Source: Mayamaea pseudoterrestris
Lineage: Eukaryota > Bacillariophyta > Bacillariophyceae > Sellaphorales > Sellaphoraceae
DNA length: 64,000 nt
Direction: 5' to 3'
NCBI GenBank assembly: GCA_027923505.1
Contig: BROI01000006.1
Span: 806,001-870,000, forward strand
Part shown: positions 46,981-56,626 of the stretch, in pieces
How positions within the stretch are numbered: the stretch's first letter is position 1
Layout of the letters: each line of letters starts with the position of its first letter
Made by a program: the position numbers and the translations under genes
Notes under the pieces: generated by a model
What the model saw: the letters and a program-made list of their open reading frames with translations, nothing else
Databases searched by the model: none
What the model was told of the DNA's origin: nothing

Positions 46981-49158
46981 TCAAGTGTTATTCACACTAG
47001 CAACAGTCGGAGGCTGCGAGTGGCTGCGCAAAGTACATCTGGCGCGCGTCCTAGATGCCCCTGAACTGCTAGACAAACGAAGCGTACCCCGTCGACCATG
47101 TCTGGGCGAGGGCGCTCGCTCCTTGACGGAGGATGGCTGCTCGGTTCCATCATTGTCTGCCCCTAGCGAAATTTCGCGACTCTCGGAACTAGTTGCCGTA
47201 GTGGATGACACTCCTGGCACCTGCTTAGAGTCAAAAGAGTCGAGCGATTGGGCTTGGCTTCGCGCCTTTGACGATTCATTTTCGTTCGCCGAGCGCTTAA
47301 CGTCCCGCGGTGATGCTTTGGCGACCTTTCTACCGCGACGGGAACGAGGCGGTCCACTAGGAGGTGCCATGTCTGCCGTGATAACTTCGCTAGCTTCTTG
47401 CGTCGCTCGTATCGGGGCATCTTTTAAATTTTGTACTGTTGGCGGAGCGGACTGCAAATGTTCCACGTCATTTGACGACACGATAGACTGCTTGCGGACA
47501 CGACGATTGCTGCCGTGTATACTTGCAGTACTGGCTCGAATGACACTTGGATTCGAGAAACGGCGAGATGCGTGTGTCTGTCTCTTCGTCGGAACACGCT
47601 GTGTGTTGTAGGAAGGAATCTTTGATGTCCGAGTCGAGCGATAACCCACTGACCGACTAGATTTCGACGGACGATCCTTTCTCTCCTTCAAAAGATAATC
47701 CTTGATACGTTGCTGCGACTCTTGACTCAGATGAGATCCTGTTCGCTGCGGCGCAATGCGGATAGGCTCTTGATTGTGGCTGGTGACAACCGACGAAGAT
47801 TGCTCCCAGTCGATTGAGACAAAACTAAAGCTCAAGTTGAAGTCATCGCTCCGTTCTGTATGGAGCACATCAGTTAGGTCGCACGAAAGACTGTCGTGAG
47901 AGACTGACTTTTGCAGGTCAAATGGATCCGTGGCGTCAAAAGCGGAACAGACAGTACGATCTTCCAAAGCTGGACCTGCGAAAGGCGCTCGTGCATCGGA
48001 AGACTTTGACGATTTCCAGTCGTCATCCAACTCGTTTGCAAAGGAAATGTCAGGAAAGTCGAAGTCGGAAGAGTAAGAATGAAGTGTAAAGGAGTCTTCG
48101 GTACCTTTGTCGCCAATTGAGGCAATGTGGCGGTCAAAGGGGTCGTCACCGTGCGCGAAATCCGCCTTACCCCTCTGCAACACCCTTCCCTTTGTTGAGA
48201 TAGGACGATGCTCGCGAAATATAGGTTCTCGAGCTATACTTGCTGAAGTGGCCGCCGTGCCTCCAGGTGCGCGCCAATTGACGGCTGAAAAGTCAAAGCT
48301 GGCGCTGGTAGCATTGTCTTTCGGAGTCAAAGTGTAGTCGACTTTTGAATTGAATAAAGAGCCAAGATCATTGCGCTCTTGCAACTGTGACTTTTCCGCG
48401 GCAGAAGAGGCCTTTTGTTGGCTCGTAGACGCTTCGTCGTCGCTTGATAAATCATCAAGTACAGGTGCCGCCACCAACATATGCGCCAATCCGTCTACAA
48501 TTCGTACGCTGACCACATTGTCGACGCCTTGAAACTGCGGATCGCTCGGTGACGCTGAAGAAAGTAAACTGCCGCTGCATTCTAAATCTTGACCGCTGCC
48601 ACTACTAGTTTGCATTGAAATCGAGTTTTGTACCGTGCTTTCGTTCGAAGTGGAGTCATCAATCGGCAAGGTTGTATCGAAACTAGTCTTCTTTCCTACA
48701 CCATCATCCTGTAGCATGGATTCGCAAGCATTTGCCGGTAAACTACTTTGCTCTTCACTCTCGGCTTCCGTTTGCAGAGCATGTTCTGCGGTTGATTGAG
48801 AGTTTATCCCGGCTGCTGGTCGTGATTTTTTGCGGCGACGATTCTTCTTCTTGTCCAGACGAAAGAATCGTTGCTTGGAATGAGAACTTGCTGGTGACAT
48901 TGGAGACCCTTGTTGCGTATGAATCATTGTGTATAAAGGCAGGTTGAAAGTGTCATCATCGCTGCTGACTTCCGTCACGTGCTTGCGCAACTCGGCGCTC
49001 TTGTCAACGTCGTACGACGTGTCAGCGAGCAAGAGTATGCTTTGACCATGAGTCTCGGGCTTCTTGTGGGACTTGCGTGGAGAGAACATGGTGGTGCTAG
49101 AGTACTTGTGAGGAAATGATCGTTTCGATCGAGCCTCCTGCAGACTTGTGTGGGTCAT
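46981..49158 (-). CDS. Hypothetical Ser-rich protein with FDFSAV motif (1)
   Basis: 725 residues, no intron; ATG at 49158, with a second in-frame ATG at 49089 (MFSPRKSHKKPETHG). It is almost wholly polar, with many Ser, Asp and basic clusters and no globular domain that I recognise. Short hydrophobic islands recur: SASFDFSAVNWRAPGG, SDFDFPDISFANE and LSFSFVSIDWEQ. The first matches FDFS(A/V)V motifs in the proteins at 51.2 and 56.6 kb. The last 200 residues are rich in Arg and Ser (PRSRRGRKVAKAS, RHGRRGTLRLSSSSG). Possible roles include a scaffold or biomineral-associated protein, but there is no signal peptide. Function unknown. Confidence 0.7.
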   Translation of the reverse strand: MTHTSLQEARSKRSFPHKYSSTTMFSPRKSHKKPETHGQSILLLADTSYDVDKSAELRKHVTEVSSDDDTFNLPLYTMIHTQQGSPMSPASSHSKQRFFRLDKKKNRRRKKSRPAAGINSQSTAEHALQTEAESEEQSSLPANACESMLQDDGVGKKTSFDTTLPIDDSTSNESTVQNSISMQTSSGSGQDLECSGSLLSSASPSDPQFQGVDNVVSVRIVDGLAHMLVAAPVLDDLSSDDEASTSQQKASSAAEKSQLQERNDLGSLFNSKVDYTLTPKDNATSASFDFSAVNWRAPGGTAATSASIAREPIFREHRPISTKGRVLQRGKADFAHGDDPFDRHIASIGDKGTEDSFTLHSYSSDFDFPDISFANELDDDWKSSKSSDARAPFAGPALEDRTVCSAFDATDPFDLQKSVSHDSLSCDLTDVLHTERSDDFNLSFSFVSIDWEQSSSVVTSHNQEPIRIAPQRTGSHLSQESQQRIKDYLLKERKDRPSKSSRSVGYRSTRTSKIPSYNTQRVPTKRQTHASRRFSNPSVIRASTASIHGSNRRVRKQSIVSSNDVEHLQSAPPTVQNLKDAPIRATQEASEVITADMAPPSGPPRSRRGRKVAKASPRDVKRSANENESSKARSQAQSLDSFDSKQVPGVSSTTATSSESREISLGADNDGTEQPSSVKERAPSPRHGRRGTLRLSSSSGASRTRARCTLRSHSQPPTVASVNNT

Positions 49159-49378
49159 GGTCGATCATGTCGATTCTCGTCGCGAAGGCGAAGAACAGGG
49201 GCAATAGTAAAGCCAGCTTCGTTTCATGCTGCACCTTTACATCATGCTATGCACTCGAAATCGAGGTAAGGGTTAGCCAATCGGCGGTAGAAACATAGCC
49301 AAGCTTTCGCCAGCAAATGCAGATAGAGTGAGCAGTGTGATGCAGCTAATGTCATCGCCACGGAATCACTCGCACACT

Positions 49379-50923
49379 CTACTCCGGAAGGCTGACTCCC
49401 GTCGCTTCAACTGCACGAGCGTCCTGCAGAGTTTCAACATCTGAACGTTCTTCCGCTCGCAGCTCCAATGTACTGCCACATTGCCAGCAGTATTGCGCGG
49501 TTGACCAATGCATGGTGCTGCCGCAGCTGTCACAAGACGCTGCCATCTCCAGAGTCAGGCGGCCTGATACATTTGCAACGGTCGAGGTATTTGAAGTTGC
49601 CACTGACGAGGCTTTAAAACCACGCCTCCGTCTTGATATAGCCGATAAAGATGGCTTGCCATTATTTGTTTCTCCATTGGCAATTCTATCATCGTTTGCT
49701 TCCCGCAGTTCCTTCTCCTGCTGTCGCTCCAAAAGCGCATCAATCAACGCGGCTCCCTGCGCCGGAATGACCGTCACGCCTGCCATAATGCTCATGCTGA
49801 CAACGAGCTTGCCTTGCCAAGTGACGGGTGTAATGTCGCCAAAGCCAACTGTCGTGAGTGTTGTCAGTCCAAAGTCTATAAGAAATAAGAGAAACGAGTG
49901 AGAAACGGTCAATGCATCCGCCTGCAATTGACTAAGTTGCATCCAATTTGAAAAAGCATCCACCGTTGTTACATTTCACTCACATAGAGCTGTAAAGTAA
50001 TCGGATATTTGTGGATTCACGGCATGTTCCACCGTGTAAATCAAGCCCGTCGCCACCGACACGAGCGTAAAGACGCTCAACACGACGCGGGCCAGCTGCA
50101 GCTGGTAGGCCTTGACGTTTCCCGTCGGAATACCAAGGGCACGCTCAAAGCGCGTAAACGTTTTCATGTTCTGCAGGACCCGCTGCAGTCGCAGCACGCG
50201 CAGCAACCTAAGGTTGATGAGACTGCTGCTCGACGTCAGCCACGCTGGTAGCCACTCCGTGCCAGTGGTTGTCACAAGAAACGGAATGAGCACGACGAAA
50301 ATATCCACCAGTATCAGTGGCTGCGTCAAGTGCCGACCTCGCGGTGCACTGGAGCAAAACCATCGGGCGAAAAACTCCAAGACGAAAACGCCCGCGACAA
50401 TGTCTTGCGCAATCGTCAGCACGGAAACAACAAGAGACGGCAGCGCATCCACCGTGCTAATGGCAACAAAGAGACTGCTCGCCAATACCAAGAAGCAGTC
50501 AATGACTTCCACAATTGGTTCATTCAAAAATGTTGCGACGGATCGCTTCACTTTGCGAATGCCAAATCGATCATGTTCGTCCTTGTCATTCTCTGGATCA
50601 GTTTGATTGCTGGGTTTGCTGCCGTTCAAGTCGACGACATTGGAGTCTAGTGAAATATTCAGCGGTGGATATGACTCCCAAATGACGCTCGGCATATTGT
50701 ACGCCTTGATTGGATGAAATATTGATCTTGCCATGGGATTTGCAATGAACGTGGAGCATGGTGACGGATGGCAGTACATCAGGAAAAGGGCGAGCGGCTG
50801 GTAGACAGCCAGCGGCGTGAAAGTTCTCCGACGCTTCCGTCTTCTTTGTTCACTACTGACGTTGATACTGCAATCGTCGTTCATGTTCTGGGCCGTCCGT
50901 ACTGCATGCTCCGTGCCTCGCAT
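49379..50923 (-). CDS. Voltage-gated-type potassium channel with zinc-ribbon tail
   Basis: Two exons, 50923-49984 and 49875-49379 (108-nt intron, GTGAGT donor), 478 residues. The junction restores the pore: SDYFTALY followed by FGLTTLTTVGFGDITPV, with the K+ selectivity filter TVGFGD near 322-327. Six membrane segments are seen by eye: S1 138-158, S2 165-187, S3 203-218, S4 236-250 with Arg every third or fourth residue (RLLRVLRLQRVL), S5 278-298 and S6 after the pore. The N-terminal 120 residues are mostly polar. The cytosolic tail ends with CDSCGSTMHWSTAQYCWQC, a C-x2-C...C-x2-C zinc-ribbon-like pair unusual for such channels. It should conduct K+ across a membrane; which membrane is not evident. 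Confidence 0.88.
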
Positions 50924-51206
50924 TAGAATGAGTCGACCATGGTCGAATTTGCAAGAATCGATGGTTTAAATTGTGATGACGTGGCCGGTGTCATATTTTG
51001 TTTAGCTACGACTATGCTTCCTTGTCCAACGTTTTTGCGAAGTATATACCGGTAGAAAACTAACAGTAGTAATGATGCTCTTAGGAAAATCACCCTTTTA
51101 TACTAGGTATAGCTGCTACTCAGTAGTAGAGTCTATGATCGCACCGAACGGTTCAATTTGGAGCGGGAAGCGGAATATGTTAGTCGACCAAAAGGATGTA
51201 TTGCGG

Positions 51207-52895
51207 TCAATCGTCAAAGGCTCCACGAAACATGTTCGCCGTCGATGCGGGCCTTGGCGCTCGATGATTAGCTATGAGAGATGATCTTCGGCGTCGGCCG
51301 TTGTCAGGTGAAGATGCTGTCAACGATGAGTCGCTGCTCGTGCTTGCCGCGGTTGTGCCACTGCCCTTGGACCATGTTGGAGATGAAGGCGACGGAAAGA
51401 AGCCGTAATCATCTACTTGATGCTGATCTTGTGTCTTTTGCATTTGCCGCTGCTCCACTTCTTTGGCGCTGCGACGACTGGTGGAGCTTTTGGTACTTTT
51501 GGAGCTGTGGCTCCGACCCTTATCCTTGCTTCTGATACCATCTTCCGACGAATGACTGCTCCGGCTACGACGAATTCTGTGCGCGCCTTTTGGATTGTCA
51601 TTCACATCTTCTTGCTTGGCCTTATCCTCGCCCAATGATTTAGGAGATGAGCCCTTAGAGCGCGAGCGCTCCTTTCGACTACATAAACTCTTGCTTCCGC
51701 TGCTTGACCTTCGTCGCCCGCGATTGTCGGCATCGTCATTACCCGACTCGATCAACATTCCCAGAGCCGCCTTGAGCTTGTCGGGTGACACGCGCTCCAA
51801 CGCCGCTTTGATTTCTGCCGCCGTTGCGCCATCGTTTAATCCCAGCGCCGATGCTTTGAGCCTAATGGCACGCTTCTTGCGAGTGCCTGTGGTATGCGCC
51901 CGCTTCGTCGGACTATCAATGATGGTTTTCGTGACGGGTGTTCCTGGGACGCTGCGTGAACCGTTCATGTTGAGTGGCCTGTCCCGTCTGGAGCGAGGCG
52001 ATAATATTCGCGGAGACACACCAGGCGTATCGTAGGATGACTGTCGCAGAACTCCACTGCGCACCTTGCTGGGCGTGATTGGTGGTGACGGCAAGGCATT
52101 GTTTCGCGCCGTCGCTTCCTGTCTCATGGTTTGCCATTGCCCAGAAAGTTCGGCAATGGAGAGTTCCTCATCTCCCTCGCCCTCGTGAATCAAGTCTGAT
52201 TGCGACATTGTGGCGGCAAAGTGTTTTCCTAAAGTTGACTTTTTCTTTTGCTGCGGAGAGAACTGTACGACACTAAAATCGAACGAATCGTGACCATCAT
52301 CAAGCTCATTTTCTGCTACCGGTGATCTGGATCTGGAAGATTGTTTGGTAGGAGGCGTGCTTACAGCGGGCTGCATGGTAATCACTCTTCTCGGAGAGGT
52401 GCTTCTACTAGAAGAGAAGGCTGCTTGGTCAAATACATCGTCGCTGCATACATTCTTTCCAAAATTTTGGAAGACATTCTTTCTTGTTGCTTCCTTTGTT
52501 TTAAAAGTTTCATCAAAAAACTGTAGCACAACATCATCTTGCGTCGCAAATGAATCAGACTGCTGCGGCGTCTCTCTCATCGCTCTCATAGCTGCTGCAT
52601 TGAGGTTAAGAGCGCTCGCTGGCTTAATACGCTGGGCCTCTGCAAGAGCGGAAGCAATGTCGTGCTCCTCATCGGTATCATCGCTGCTGTAAACGTCAGA
52701 CGCCTTGGCCGAAAGACGCTGGTTTAAAGTTCTTGCTCCACGAAACATTGTGGCGGCTGTAATAGTTGCCGATACTTTGACGAGATTGGACGCCGAGTAT
52801 TTGTGAGCCGAGGCGAGGGGCTTACAATAGAGCTGCGACGCCAAGAGCTTGTTTGTGTCGTGGTGTCGACGCAAGAAAGGGAAACGATCGGTCAT
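51207..52895 (-). CDS. Hypothetical Ser/Arg-rich protein with FDFSVV motif (2)
   Basis: 562 residues from the first ATG at 52895 (MTDRFPFLRRHHDT). Later in-frame ATGs, such as the one before FRGARTLNQRL, are possible starts. Near residue 200 it has HDSFDFSVVQFSPQQKKKS, matching the motif in the 47.0- and 56.6-kb proteins. Around 355-390 a helical segment, ATAAEIKAALERVSPDKLKA, could be a small folded part. The rest is Ser/Arg/Lys-rich and the end reads ANMFRGAFDD. No signal peptide, membrane helix or catalytic motif is seen. Function unknown. Confidence 0.7.
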   Translation of the reverse strand: MTDRFPFLRRHHDTNKLLASQLYCKPLASAHKYSASNLVKVSATITAATMFRGARTLNQRLSAKASDVYSSDDTDEEHDIASALAEAQRIKPASALNLNAAAMRAMRETPQQSDSFATQDDVVLQFFDETFKTKEATRKNVFQNFGKNVCSDDVFDQAAFSSSRSTSPRRVITMQPAVSTPPTKQSSRSRSPVAENELDDGHDSFDFSVVQFSPQQKKKSTLGKHFAATMSQSDLIHEGEGDEELSIAELSGQWQTMRQEATARNNALPSPPITPSKVRSGVLRQSSYDTPGVSPRILSPRSRRDRPLNMNGSRSVPGTPVTKTIIDSPTKRAHTTGTRKKRAIRLKASALGLNDGATAAEIKAALERVSPDKLKAALGMLIESGNDDADNRGRRRSSSGSKSLCSRKERSRSKGSSPKSLGEDKAKQEDVNDNPKGAHRIRRSRSSHSSEDGIRSKDKGRSHSSKSTKSSTSRRSAKEVEQRQMQKTQDQHQVDDYGFFPSPSSPTWSKGSGTTAASTSSDSSLTASSPDNGRRRRSSLIANHRAPRPASTANMFRGAFDD

Positions 52896-53224
52896 TTCCA
52901 CAAGTGACTCATTCGTCGGACAAAGTAGGAGTAGTTTTCAATAAAAATATTATTGCCCCAAGATCGCGCTATCAAACACGATCGATTTAAGTTGAACTAC
53001 GAATAAAAATCGCCAAATGCATGCTGGAAGTCTTTAGCTCGTCTGATCCCGGAGCACTTGATCACTTCATAAAGCGGTCAACCGCCTCCACTGCGCGGGA
53101 TTCATAAATAATGCATCGGCACCGTGTCGCTGCAAAGTTTAAAGTATAAGCAAGTATCCTAGCCGATGAGCACACTCTGCGAGCATCACATTCTATCCAA
53201 TACTCAATTGACGGTCCGTCTGCA
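52896..53224. promoter_or_regulatory. Divergent intergenic region between two Ser/Arg-rich genes
   Basis: 329 A/T-rich bases between head-to-head start codons. No further feature is seen. Confidence 0.35.
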
Positions 53225-55042
53225 ATGAAACCCTACTACTCCTACACTTTCGATGAATCTGCTGGTCTCGATAATGGACTGAATTGGATAACACCGGAAG
53301 ATAATATAACTCATGAATCGGCATACTCTATCTCAAATCGATGTCGATCAGTTTCAGAGACGAGCAAAGCACTTGGATCGTCATCGCATCATACCAAAGG
53401 AAGTTGGAACAGCATTGGTTTAGAAGATGTCTTTCAAAGTCCTAAGGGGCGAAAAAAACATTCAGCTCGCAAAAGCATAACGCATCGGCCCATCAACAAT
53501 CGCTATAACGACCTTGACGGCATGAGTGCGGCGTTCCCTTCTGAAATATCGATATATGCTGAGCACGATGAGGGACTTTGCTACTCCCGCAATGACTCGG
53601 CTCTTCAGAGGCAAAGGCGTCTCTCTTTGAGTCAAGTCGGTCAAGCTGAAGAGTTGGCGAGCGAGTTGTCTAAGTCTTCGTCATTGGCAAATTGCAGCCA
53701 GCAAAGCGCTAACACCAATGCAGATGACGATATAAATTTGTCCAAATCAGTCGACGATAAAAAGAAGCAATTAGAAGACACAAGCAACTGCGAATGTACG
53801 GCGGACCTCACGTGTTCGACGGACCTCGAACAAAGTTACACAGATTACTTTCGTCCTTACCAGCACCATGATTCCATTTCCCTTAATGCAATTAGGGAGT
53901 TCCAGCCATGTCCGCAAATGCCTCCGCCCGAAGACTTGATAGAGATTCTCAGTTTATCGACTGTGTCCGACAACGTAGAGTGCCCAGGCGAGCGGCTTCT
54001 GCCGGATCGTCAACGAGGTGACGCCGATCGAAACAATAGACGGCGCACAAGACGTTTGCTGAATGGGGTTCCTCCACACGATGCACCTCGTGATACGGAA
54101 AACTCGCGGCGGCGGGCAAGACAAAGCCCCACAAATACAAAGCGATGTTCTCGCCGTCACAAGAAGTTGCTCCAAAAACTAGAAAACTTTATTGAGGCAA
54201 CTCCAAATAGCAAACATACCGGTCGTAGTGGCCGGAGTGTTAGCGGTAGAAGCCGATCTACTGCGATAACCGTGGCTTCCGCGACAACGCTCAACGGGAA
54301 TCAACCTGACTCCAGCGCCAGAAAGTCGAGACAAAGTAGCGGACAGTCTCACAAGCGCCGAAACCGACGGCAAGTCAGTGACCGTCACACAATGGCCAAA
54401 ACTAATGTAGGAGTGGAGAAAGTCGTTGAGTCGAGGGCCCGAACTAGGGGTCGAAGTAGGAATCCGTCCGCAAGAAGCGCCAATTGCCGTACACCCGACG
54501 ACTCGACAAGCACTTTACGCCAAAGAGATCGGCATTCTCGTTCGAGCACTTCCTCACTGCACCGACGTGTTCGAAGGGAAAGTGTAGATCCGGATCAGGC
54601 ATTGAGAAGTATGAAGCACATGGAAGGTATCATCGCAGGAACTTCTGATTATGCATCGTCACCAGACCACCGGAGGAGAGACAGCCACAACAATGGCAAA
54701 GCGAAAGCGTCTCTAGAACTCCAGTTCGACCGACATCGCTCATCTTCGCCATCGAGTCGAAGATCACACCGGCTGCACCATCTTCCTAGCTCAGACAAGT
54801 CAAACGTAATGGTTCCAGGTACTCGCAGCTTCAACTATTCTAAAAGTTCTCGTGATGAAGGGATAGTTGGATTTCTCGAACTCGCTCAAAGTGGGACAAA
54901 CGAATTCAACACTAAATGTGGAGATATTGATTCCGGACATAAAAGAGACATTGACGACATCCTCCAGGCTGCAGGGATAACAGTCCAGCAGATTGCAGTG
55001 CTGCACAAACATGGCCTAAATATCTTACCAGATAACAAGTAG
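53225..55042 (+). CDS. Hypothetical Ser/Arg-rich protein
   Basis: 605 residues, no intron, ATG at 53225. It is polar throughout, with Arg/Ser-rich stretches from about 260 on (RRRTRRLLNGVP, RSGRSVSGRSRS, RRSHRLHHLPSSDKSN). Only the last 70 residues look foldable: GIVGFLELAQSGTNEF, then DIDDILQAAGITVQQIAVLH. It resembles its neighbours in composition but I could not find the FDFS(A/V)V motif. No targeting signal is seen. Function unknown. Confidence 0.65.
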   Translation: MKPYYSYTFDESAGLDNGLNWITPEDNITHESAYSISNRCRSVSETSKALGSSSHHTKGSWNSIGLEDVFQSPKGRKKHSARKSITHRPINNRYNDLDGMSAAFPSEISIYAEHDEGLCYSRNDSALQRQRRLSLSQVGQAEELASELSKSSSLANCSQQSANTNADDDINLSKSVDDKKKQLEDTSNCECTADLTCSTDLEQSYTDYFRPYQHHDSISLNAIREFQPCPQMPPPEDLIEILSLSTVSDNVECPGERLLPDRQRGDADRNNRRRTRRLLNGVPPHDAPRDTENSRRRARQSPTNTKRCSRRHKKLLQKLENFIEATPNSKHTGRSGRSVSGRSRSTAITVASATTLNGNQPDSSARKSRQSSGQSHKRRNRRQVSDRHTMAKTNVGVEKVVESRARTRGRSRNPSARSANCRTPDDSTSTLRQRDRHSRSSTSSLHRRVRRESVDPDQALRSMKHMEGIIAGTSDYASSPDHRRRDSHNNGKAKASLELQFDRHRSSSPSSRRSHRLHHLPSSDKSNVMVPGTRSFNYSKSSRDEGIVGFLELAQSGTNEFNTKCGDIDSGHKRDIDDILQAAGITVQQIAVLHKHGLNILPDNK

Positions 55043-56626
55043 ACCTATCAGCGTTGATTGTTAACTCGAGTGATCGTCAGCCCAAGCTCGCGCAGCCCCT
55101 CCAGCTGCTCGCTTGAAATACCGAAAAATGATCTAACATTTTGAACATTACACTGCTGTCCAGCCGCTTCACGTCAGGCACATTTTATGCAAATACCTGC
55201 TAAAGTGGGGAGCCCTTGTGCGCTATTCTAAAGCATTCTCGATTGTCTGAACACCGACTGACAGATCGTCGACGTGATCTTATTGACCCTGTTTTCTCTC
55301 CGACAAACTGTAAAAGAAAATTATACGCTTTTACGATTTGAACTTAAACGAGTTGCGTTCACCAGCTGATCATTCTTAAACGTAGCAGAACTGTCGCTCA
55401 AATCTATGCCTGTTGCCGCCGACCGCTAACTGTTATCAAGCGCTATCGCATGGTCTAGCGAGTTTGACTTCACCAAACTCACCCGGCCTACACGGCGCTT
55501 GAGCAGCGGGCCAGCACTGTTGGTGCTCGTTCGGTGGTTATCCTCTCCCCGGCTAAGCGACCGAGCACGGTGCTGCTCTTGATGTGACTCGATTATACTT
55601 GCTCGACGAGTAACGCGTCTGCCATACGGCGTAACACTCGCACAAGTTGCAAGGTACTTAAACAAAACTAAAATTCGAGAACGCTTCGCTAGCCGCCTGG
55701 CTTTCGCTGTGTCTAATTCCTCTCGTCGCGCACGGCAGATGGTGATCATCAACGCCATCCTCACCACATCCAATATTCAGTGACGAGAGTGGAGCCTATT
55801 TCCTGTCCGCAGTCTTTGCTGTGGAGATCGAGTGGGTGGATTCATAAGGTGCTTTTGATGGCTTGACGCTCTGCTTGTCTCGCGTAAATCCTCCCTTAAA
55901 GCGGATTATAATCAAATCCAGCGCTTTCGAGATGTCAGGGCCAAATTACTGGCACTTATTTTGACGATACGACGAGGAGTAGTAGGACGTTGTTCATTCC
56001 TCGGTGAATTCACTGATTTCATGGGCGGTGATCTCCTCGGCTTTGCTCCGGCGAAAGCTCCAGCGAATTCGAGTATACATTTCCCGTGATATTCACAAGC
56101 AACTTTTTGATAGATTTCCCATCTGTAGTAGCTTCAAATTCAACTGCAAAATCAATGTTGCCTTCACGGGTCGGCCGTGAAAGTCTCTCCTTCTCCTTTG
56201 CTTCCGACAACAACGTGTGCTCAGTCGATGACAAAATGAATCAGCGGCATCAATGGAGTAGCCCCCGAAAGCTCTCCTGGCAAGGGTTAGCAGGCGATTA
56301 TCGTCAAAATTTTGCGCAACTCCCTGACGAGCCAGTCGATTCCAAACCGAAAAAAGGCAAAGTTTCTAGGCGAAGATAGTCTGCTCAGGATGGCAGAGAA
56401 GACTCTCCTGATGAAGGATTCTCAGTTGACGAGTTCTTCTTTTCGATGGAAAGCGCGGCAGTGCAGACCCAGCCAACAAGGATGAAGTCGTGCTCTTTGG
56501 GTGACAGGCTTACAATCGTGCCTTGGCTGCTACATTCATCACAGCGGCGTCACAGTCTCTATCTTCGCATCTTGTTGTTGAGGAATGGAAAAGATAGCCA
56601 GGAGAGATTACTTTTACAGCAATGGT
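55043..56626. other. 1.6-kb stretch without an intact gene
   Basis: It contains a minus-strand frame at 55426-55758 with Arg/Ser-rich text (RRVTRRASIIESHQEQ) and a plus-strand frame at 56086-56379 (ESLSFSFASDN, ending KKGKVSRRR). Both echo the composition of the flanking Ser/Arg-rich genes and may be remnants of another copy. Neither has a convincing start or splice pattern. No RNA gene or transposon end is seen. Confidence 0.4.

Noticed and set aside
55426-55758. Minus-strand frame as a separate gene
   Set aside because: The longest form starts with a non-ATG codon, composition is only weakly gene-like, and there is no known domain; kept only as a possible remnant.
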